The notes below the pieces were generated by a model. That model saw only the letters and a list, made by a program, of their open reading frames with translations, was not told the origin of the DNA and searched no databases. A DNA stretch of 64,000 bases from Thermoguttaceae bacterium (GTDB lineage: Bacteria > Planctomycetota > Planctomycetia > Pirellulales > Thermoguttaceae). Both the position numbers and the translations under genes were made by a program. This document shows, piece by piece, positions 59,385 through 64,000 of this stretch. The DNA lies in assembly GCA_017447865.1 (NCBI GenBank), contig JAFSMO010000007.1, forward strand, positions 176,415-240,414. The letters are read 5' to 3'. How positions within the stretch are numbered: position 1 is the stretch's first letter; each line of letters opens with the position of its first letter.

Positions 59385-61397
59385 ATGTTCCGTTTTTTGC
59401 TTCCACTGACCGCGCCAGGATCCATTCCTCCGTCAACCAGCATGGACTTCTTCCAATGGGACGGAGATGGAAGAATTCTCGTAAAATACATCGGATACGA
59501 AACCGATGTGGTCATTCCTTATGGCGTTGAGATCATTGGAAACGGGGCGTTTGAAGATTGTACTTCTTTAACGTCGGTTGTCATTCCTGAAACCGTGACG
59601 GAGATCGGAAACTCGGCATTCAGGGATTGCAGTTCCCTGACGTCCGTCGACATTCCAGAAAGCGTTGTGACCATTGAAGGCGGAGCGTTTGCGGGCTGCA
59701 GCTCCTTGACGTCGGTCGTGATTCCGAGAGATGTGACGAAGATCGAAGATTACGTGTTTTCAGACTGCCGTTCCTTAACGTCGGTCACCATTCCCAAAGG
59801 TGTGGGAAAGATTGAAGATGGTGCTTTTTCTGGTTGCAGTTCCCTGGAATCTCTCACCCTTCATAACGGTCTGAAGTGGATTGGTGAAAAAGCGTTCGCG
59901 TACTGTAGTTCCCTGGCGTCTATCGTCATTCCCAATAGCTGGCCGTATATTGTCACCGGAGCATTTACCGGCTGTACAGGGTTGAAAGAATGGCGCCTTG
60001 CAAACTCATCCGTTTTTGATGTCTGTGGGATCGCTTTGATGTCGGATTGCGGGGAAACATTGTTTGCCTGCCCGGCCGCTTCGGGAGAATACAAGATCCC
60101 CGACGGCGTGACGAAAATCAGCCGCGGGGCGTTTGCCGGGTGCGAATCTTTAACGTCGGTCGTCATTCCCAACAGTGTAAAGGAAATTGAATTCGGAGCG
60201 TTTGCCTTTTGCCAGGCGTTGACAGAATTCTGTGTTTCCTCCGACCATCCCTTTTTTAAGAGTGACGGGGGGCTCTTGCTGTCAAAAGATGGCAAGACGT
60301 TGATTGCCTGTCCGAGTGCAGCGGGGGATTTCCAGATCCCCGATGGTATCGAGATGATCGGAGATGGAGCGTTATGGGGATGCAGATTCTTAACCAGTGC
60401 CGTCATTCCCGAAGGTGTGACGACAATTGGAGCCCATGCGTTCAAAGAATGTGATTCCTTAACGCATGTCGAGATTCCCGAAGGGGTAAAGGTGATTAAA
60501 AGTTATGCGTTCGAGGATTGCAGTTCCCTGACGTCAGTCGATCTTCCAGAAAGTTTGACGGAGATCCGATGGCATGCATTCGCATATTGTAGTTCCTTGA
60601 CGTCTGTCGTCATTCCCCCAAATGTGACGACTCTTGACTCCGGGTTTTGTAATTGCGATTCTTTAACGTCGGTGGTCATTTCAGGAAGTGTGAAGAAACT
60701 CATCACGTGTACTTTCTGTCACTGCAGAGCCTTAACGTCCGTCGTTATTCCCGATAGTGTAGAGGAAATTGAATTCGGACCGTTTAGCGACTGCCCGGAG
60801 TTGAAAGAATTGGTCATTTCCCCAACCAACCCCTATTATAAGTGGGACGGGTCCGCTTTGCTGACAAAAGATAGCAAGACATTGGTCTTCTGTCTGAACA
60901 GCACGGAAGAATACCGGATCCCCGATGGTTTGGAGAAGATTGAAGCAGATGCGTTTACAAATTGCAGTTCCTTGACTTCGGTCGTGATTCCTGAAGGCGT
61001 ATTGGAGATTGGCATTGCAGCGTTTGGGGGCTGTACTTCTTTGACTTCGGTCGTGATTCCGGAAAGCGTCAGGAAGATTGGGGAAAAGGCATTTGTTGGG
61101 TGCCGATCTTTAACGTCAGTGGTTATTCCTGGAGGGGTTTCAGAGATTGAAGAGGATACTTTTACGGATTGCCGTGCGTTAACCTCCGTCGTCATTCGCG
61201 AAGGCGTTACGGTGATTGGAAAAGAGGCGTTTAAGGGGTGCAGTTCGTTAACGTCTGTCGAGATTCCGGCCAGCGTGACGGAGATCAAGACGTGGGCGTT
61301 CAAGGACTGCCCCAACCTGACGATTTGCACTCCGAAAGGGGCATCATTAGCCAAAAAATACGCGAAAAGGTATGAGATCCCTTTCAAAAGGAAATAG
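59385..61397 (+). CDS. BspA-type leucine-rich-repeat protein, cluster member 7
   Basis: 670 residues from the ATG at 59385, matching the paralogues; the upstream ATG at 59364 is inside the previous gene. Leader MFRFLLPLTAPGSIPPSTSMDFFQW; islands LKEWRLANSSVFDVCG, LTEFCVSSDHPFFKSDG and LKELVISPTNPYYKWDG; cap CPNLTICTPKGASLAKKYAKR, more diverged than the others. It shares the most likeness with member 1 at the N-terminus. GTGAGGTTCC precedes the start. A secreted DUF4185-like gene follows after 45 bp and could be in the same transcript. Confidence 0.87.
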   Translation: MFRFLLPLTAPGSIPPSTSMDFFQWDGDGRILVKYIGYETDVVIPYGVEIIGNGAFEDCTSLTSVVIPETVTEIGNSAFRDCSSLTSVDIPESVVTIEGGAFAGCSSLTSVVIPRDVTKIEDYVFSDCRSLTSVTIPKGVGKIEDGAFSGCSSLESLTLHNGLKWIGEKAFAYCSSLASIVIPNSWPYIVTGAFTGCTGLKEWRLANSSVFDVCGIALMSDCGETLFACPAASGEYKIPDGVTKISRGAFAGCESLTSVVIPNSVKEIEFGAFAFCQALTEFCVSSDHPFFKSDGGLLLSKDGKTLIACPSAAGDFQIPDGIEMIGDGALWGCRFLTSAVIPEGVTTIGAHAFKECDSLTHVEIPEGVKVIKSYAFEDCSSLTSVDLPESLTEIRWHAFAYCSSLTSVVIPPNVTTLDSGFCNCDSLTSVVISGSVKKLITCTFCHCRALTSVVIPDSVEEIEFGPFSDCPELKELVISPTNPYYKWDGSALLTKDSKTLVFCLNSTEEYRIPDGLEKIEADAFTNCSSLTSVVIPEGVLEIGIAAFGGCTSLTSVVIPESVRKIGEKAFVGCRSLTSVVIPGGVSEIEEDTFTDCRALTSVVIREGVTVIGKEAFKGCSSLTSVEIPASVTEIKTWAFKDCPNLTICTPKGASLAKKYAKRYEIPFKRK

Positions 61398-61442
61398 ACC
61401 TGCGGTGATGAGGCTTTTTCGCAATTAAGGAGGCAAAAGACC

Positions 61443-62456
61443 ATGTATTCCTTATTTTTCCTTCTCATTTTGGCTTTGAATCCCGAACCGGCCGAGGACT
61501 GGAACGCCTGCGCCGCGCAGACGTCCGGGTGGCTCGCCGCCGATGGGGTTTACTCCGTGCGACGGCCCGAAACCGGGGACGTGTACTTCCTTTTCAGCGA
61601 CACGATGTGCGGCACGACCCGCGATTCCGGGCGCAAGTTCGGCGACGTGTACATGGTCAACCACTCGTTCTGGCGCGTGCCGGAGCAGGGGCCGATGGAG
61701 TGTTTCGTCCCGCCGAAGGGACAGAACCTCCTTGGGGGGCGGTACTGGCTGCAGGACGGCGTTTTTCTCGGCGGAAAACTCAAATTCACCGCGATGATCC
61801 CCCAGAAGAAGACGTGGAAACCAATGCAGATCGACTGGGTCTCGCTCCCGATCAAGAGCGACGGGACCCCCGATTTCGCGAACGCCCAGATCCGGAAAAA
61901 CGTTCCGCTGCTGCGCGAGACGCCCGACGCTCATTTCGTGTTCGGCGCCGCCATCTGCGACGACGCCCAGGACGGCTTTTGGTACATTTTCGGCTACGCG
62001 GACCGCAAAGGGCAGCACCGCAAAGACCTCATCGCGGCACGCGTCCGGCCCGACGATCTCGAAGACTTCAGCGCGTGGCGCTTCTGGAACGGCCGCGGCT
62101 GGGTCGAAGAAATGACCGAATCGGCCAGCCTGGCGGAAAGAGTTTCGTGCGAGCTTTCGGTCTCGCGCCTGCCGTCGGGGAAGTTCCTGCTCGTCTATAT
62201 GCTGGGCGGCATCTCCCGGACGGTCGAGTACCGCCTGGCCGACCAGCCGTTCGGGCCTTTCGGACCACCGAAAACGCTTTACAAAATCCCGCCGCTTCCC
62301 GAGGGAATCTCGGCCTACAACGCGAAGGCGCACCCCGCGCTTTCGACCGACGAGGAGCTGGTTTTCACGTACAACGTGAACCGTCTCGGCTTCTTGCCGC
62401 ACACGCCGGAGGAATACCGCCCGGTTTTCATGCGCGTAAGGATCGATCAATTGTGA
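61443..62456 (+). CDS. Secreted DUF4185/DUF5005-like beta-propeller protein
   Basis: 337 residues. The N-terminus MYSLFFLLILALNPEPAED is a short hydrophobic leader, probably a signal peptide. The body resembles DUF4185/DUF5005-type proteins, which adopt five-bladed propeller folds related to glycoside hydrolases: YFLFSDTMCGTTRDSG near residue 48, WYIFGYADRKGQHRKDLIAARV, LSVSRLPSGKFLLVYM and LVFTYNVN are characteristic strands. Acidic residues in SDT and elsewhere could be catalytic, but this cannot be shown here. AGGAGG lies at 61430 with good spacing. It follows the last LRR gene by 45 bp on the same strand. Likely acts on glycans outside the cytoplasm. Confidence 0.65.
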   Translation: MYSLFFLLILALNPEPAEDWNACAAQTSGWLAADGVYSVRRPETGDVYFLFSDTMCGTTRDSGRKFGDVYMVNHSFWRVPEQGPMECFVPPKGQNLLGGRYWLQDGVFLGGKLKFTAMIPQKKTWKPMQIDWVSLPIKSDGTPDFANAQIRKNVPLLRETPDAHFVFGAAICDDAQDGFWYIFGYADRKGQHRKDLIAARVRPDDLEDFSAWRFWNGRGWVEEMTESASLAERVSCELSVSRLPSGKFLLVYMLGGISRTVEYRLADQPFGPFGPPKTLYKIPPLPEGISAYNAKAHPALSTDEELVFTYNVNRLGFLPHTPEEYRPVFMRVRIDQL

Positions 62457-62484
62457 ACCGTGACGGTCGGCCCGGCCGCACCAA

Positions 62485-62640
62485 TTTAAAGCCTCCCCTG
62501 AAAGGGGAGGTGGCCCGTAGGGCCGGAGGGGTTCAGAAATGGGGGAAAGTCCGTCCTTTGGTCGGAACCCCCCAGTTTACAGTGGGCAAAAAGCCCACCG
62601 CTCGCCTGCAGTCCCCCTTTCAGGGGGGCCTTTCTTTCGC
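62485..62640. repeat. Composite GC-rich repeat block with covarying-stem hairpin
   Basis: Left: TTTAAAGCCTCCCCTGAAAGG and a GGCCCGTAGGGCC hairpin. Middle: a reverse covarying hairpin (62576-62606, stem GTGGGC/GCCCAC). Right: CCCCCTTTCAGGGGGGCCTTT. The order matches the block at 31815-32062. Confidence 0.75.
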
Positions 62641-62641
62641 G

Positions 62642-63712
62642 TTACTGATTCGTCTCTGTGTAGCACCCCATCCAGCGGTACGACTCGGAAATGCAGGAGA
62701 TCTGGTTCAGAATGTGGTGGACGCGCTCTTCCTGATCGCTGGCGGCAAAGTCGAGGAAGAAAATGTAATTCCCCTTTTCCGTCGGGATCGACGCGACGCG
62801 CGTCAGGTTGATGTTCTCGTCGGCGAACATTTTCATCACGCGGAACAAAGACCCCGGCTCGTTCGGCATGATGAACGTGATGGAGCACCGGTTCCCGCCG
62901 CAGTCCAGCGGGTTTTTGGCCAGCACGAGAAAACGCGTGCGCGTGTTCTGCACGTCGGCGATCCCCGTCTTGATCACTTCCAGATTGTAGTACCGCGCGG
63001 CCAGTTCACTCGCGATGGCGGAGGAGCCTTCCTCCCACTTCTCGGCCAGCATTTTCGCAGCGCCTGCCGTGTCGAAGTACGCCACCGGCTCGAGCTTCAT
63101 CCGCTTCACAAACGATTGGCACTCGGTCAGCGCGACCGCCTGCGAGTACACCCGGCGCAGCGATTTCAGGTCGGTCCCCGGCACGACGAGAAGCGCGTGT
63201 TCGACCGACATTTCAACGGCTCCCACGACGAAAAGTTTGCTCGCCAGCAGCAGGGCGTTCACCTGGCTCATCAGGCCGCCGACGGTGCTCTCGACCGGGA
63301 CGATCCCGTAGTCGTAGGACCCCAGCTCGACGCCCTGGAAAACCTCGGCGATCGTCTGGCACGGGATCGGCGCGACGTCGGGGTTCCAGCGTTTGGCCGC
63401 CACTTCGCTGAATGCGCCGTGCTCCCCCTGAAACGCGACCAGCGGCGTGCTTTCGCGCTGGAGGCGCTTGCTCTCGGCAAAGATCGTCTTGTAGATCTCC
63501 TCGATCACTTCCGCGGAGAGCAGCGACCGCTCGCGCCCCTTCAGGCTGTTCAGGATCTGGAGCTCGCGCTCGGGAACGTTCACGTTCTGGTTCTGCTCCC
63601 GCTTGAATTTGATGACCAGGCGCGCAACTTCGAGGCGTTTTTGAAGGGTTTGAAGGATCGTATTGTCAAGCCGGTCGATCTCGCGGCGAAGGGACGGAAG
63701 ATTGAGTTCCAT
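62642..63712 (-). CDS. pheA: Bifunctional chorismate mutase/prephenate dehydratase
   Basis: 356 residues, the usual P-protein length. It converts chorismate to prephenate and then phenylpyruvate for phenylalanine synthesis. The N-terminal 90 residues are an AroQ-type chorismate mutase (LRREIDRLDNTILQTLQKR with the catalytic Arg and Lys positions, and ERELQIL). Prephenate dehydratase follows: VAFQGEHGAFSEVAA, VPVESTVGGL and NTRTRFLVL, with the TRF motif. The ACT domain at the end includes PNEPGSLFRVMKMFADENINLTRVASIP, where phenylalanine would bind for feedback inhibition. GAGG lies seven nt before the ATG. The leader upstream has a promoter, a Phe-rich ORF and a terminator, so transcription attenuation is expected. 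Confidence 0.96.
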   Translation of the reverse strand: MELNLPSLRREIDRLDNTILQTLQKRLEVARLVIKFKREQNQNVNVPERELQILNSLKGRERSLLSAEVIEEIYKTIFAESKRLQRESTPLVAFQGEHGAFSEVAAKRWNPDVAPIPCQTIAEVFQGVELGSYDYGIVPVESTVGGLMSQVNALLLASKLFVVGAVEMSVEHALLVVPGTDLKSLRRVYSQAVALTECQSFVKRMKLEPVAYFDTAGAAKMLAEKWEEGSSAIASELAARYYNLEVIKTGIADVQNTRTRFLVLAKNPLDCGGNRCSITFIMPNEPGSLFRVMKMFADENINLTRVASIPTEKGNYIFFLDFAASDQEERVHHILNQISCISESYRWMGCYTETNQ

Positions 63713-63747
63713 TTTTTTCCTCTTTTCATCTCCTGAAAAATTCCAAC

Positions 63748-63779
63748 AAAAAAAGCCACCGGTTTTTGCGCCGACGGCT
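63748..63779 (-). terminator. Attenuator terminator of pheA
   Basis: On the minus strand AGCCGTCGG (63779-63771) pairs with CCGGTGGCT (63762-63754), nine pairs with two wobbles, followed by seven T (63754-63748). It lies 36 nt before pheA. CGCCGCGG upstream (63811-63804) can instead pair with CCGTCGGCG (63777-63769), which covers the left arm and would act as antiterminator. Confidence 0.75.
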
Positions 63780-63851
63780 GGAATCTTTCAGATCTCGAAG
63801 GAACCGCGGCGGTCGAAACGCCGGGTCCGAAATTGCGTAACAGCTCGAACT

Positions 63852-63926
63852 TCAGCGTTTATTGCCAAAGCAATAAAACACGAAGCTAAAGTAAAAGCCG
63901 AAATTGTTCGCAATCTGATTCAACAT
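63852..63926 (-). CDS. Phe/Tyr-rich leader peptide of pheA
   Basis: A 24-codon ORF between the promoter and terminator of pheA. Residues 9-20 read FGFYFSFVFYCF: six Phe and two Tyr in twelve. This is the pattern of the PheL leader in enterobacteria, where ribosome stalling at Phe codons under shortage of charged tRNA-Phe prevents the terminator. The ATG is only a few nt from the predicted transcription start, so translation would be leaderless or nearly so. The peptide itself would have no other role. The stop codon at 63852-63854 is 41 nt before the antiterminator arm. Confidence 0.65.
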   Translation of the reverse strand: MLNQIANNFGFYFSFVFYCFGNKR

Positions 63927-63935
63927 AATGCGCTC

Positions 63936-63963
63936 ATTATACCAACGCGAGGGTTTTTGTCAA
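63936..63963 (-). promoter_or_regulatory. Consensus sigma70 promoter of pheA
   Basis: On the minus strand: TTGACA (63963-63958), 16 nt, TATAAT (63941-63936). Both hexamers are perfect. The transcript start would be near 63929, giving a leader of about 217 nt before pheA. Confidence 0.85.
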
Positions 63964-63979
63964 GGGGGGGCAAATTTAA

Positions 63980-64000
63980 GTTAGGAGTTAGGAGTTAGGA
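63980..64000. repeat. GTTAGGAGTTAGGAG heptamer repeat, continues past the window
   Basis: Three units of GTTAGGA at the window end. Similar runs lie near 42074, 42162, 49911, 52106, 54620 and 54683, mostly beside the LRR genes and infC, sometimes as inverted pairs (ACTCCTAACTCCTAAC). Confidence 0.7.

Noticed and set aside
61529..63736. 735-codon plus-strand ORF across the DUF4185-like and pheA genes
   Set aside because: Crosses two recognisable genes and a repeat block, with Arg/Pro/Gly-rich sequence and no domain.

Overview
The window (about 57% GC by eye) most resembles an anaerobic, probably gut- or digester-associated member of the Planctomycetota or a related PVC lineage. This is inferred from gene content, not from a marker-gene search. 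The pointers are PEP-CTERM sorting signals, a large Ser/Thr kinase with an extracytoplasmic LTxxQ tail, exported Gfo/Idh/MocA oxidoreductases and SGNH hydrolases, a PmoA-family protein, a VWA/STN/Gly-Met-rich protein and many BspA-type leucine-rich-repeat (LRR) proteins.

Layout. 1-11 kb: a cut-off degenerate receiver protein, a PEP-CTERM beta-solenoid protein with exact 279-residue periodicity, then a minus-strand run (CNNM/CorC-type membrane protein, BPL_N plus NlpC-like protein, two SGNH hydrolases, RlmM-like methyltransferase, RpiB-like isomerase with a Tat leader). 11-18 kb: a Fic protein, an exported oxidoreductase behind a consensus promoter, then an AT-rich two-gene island (DnaQ-like exonuclease with BRCT, and an unknown protein with a nuclease-like motif) enclosed by arrays of a 47-bp double-hairpin repeat in opposite orientations, with a Y1 (HUH) transposase embedded in the right-hand repeats. 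18-36 kb: DUF58 protein, a first LRR protein, Ser/Thr kinase, AraC-type DNA-binding protein, ApbE, two parallel beta-helix proteins, RarA, several secreted proteins, a corrinoid-activation-type ASKHA protein, a lipoprotein and ThpR. 36-45 kb: a 1329-residue VWA protein, a YfcE-like phosphoesterase, infC, a Tat-exported oxidoreductase, an SUMF1-domain protein and a 60-residue orphan PEP-CTERM ORF. 45-61.4 kb: seven tandem paralogous LRR genes, apparently in three transcription units with a shared promoter type. 61.4-64 kb: a DUF4185-like protein and pheA.

Most notable observations. (1) pheA is preceded by an apparent attenuation system: consensus promoter, a 24-codon ORF with 8 Phe/Tyr in 12 residues, a competing antiterminator and an intrinsic terminator. 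(2) The 47-bp repeat family, ten equal-length copies in 7 kb, surrounds a REP-associated-type transposase and an AT-rich cargo. (3) A second dispersed hairpin family of ten copies keeps constant flanks while the stem arms change in a compensatory way. (4) The LRR cluster shows recent unit duplication, including an exact 69-bp copy, and a conserved promoter. (5) The Tat leader of the RpiB-like gene is joined in frame across a strong internal ribosome binding site, so the gene may make two products.

No rRNA, tRNA or CRISPR array was recognised. Family names come from reading motifs; no database search was run.
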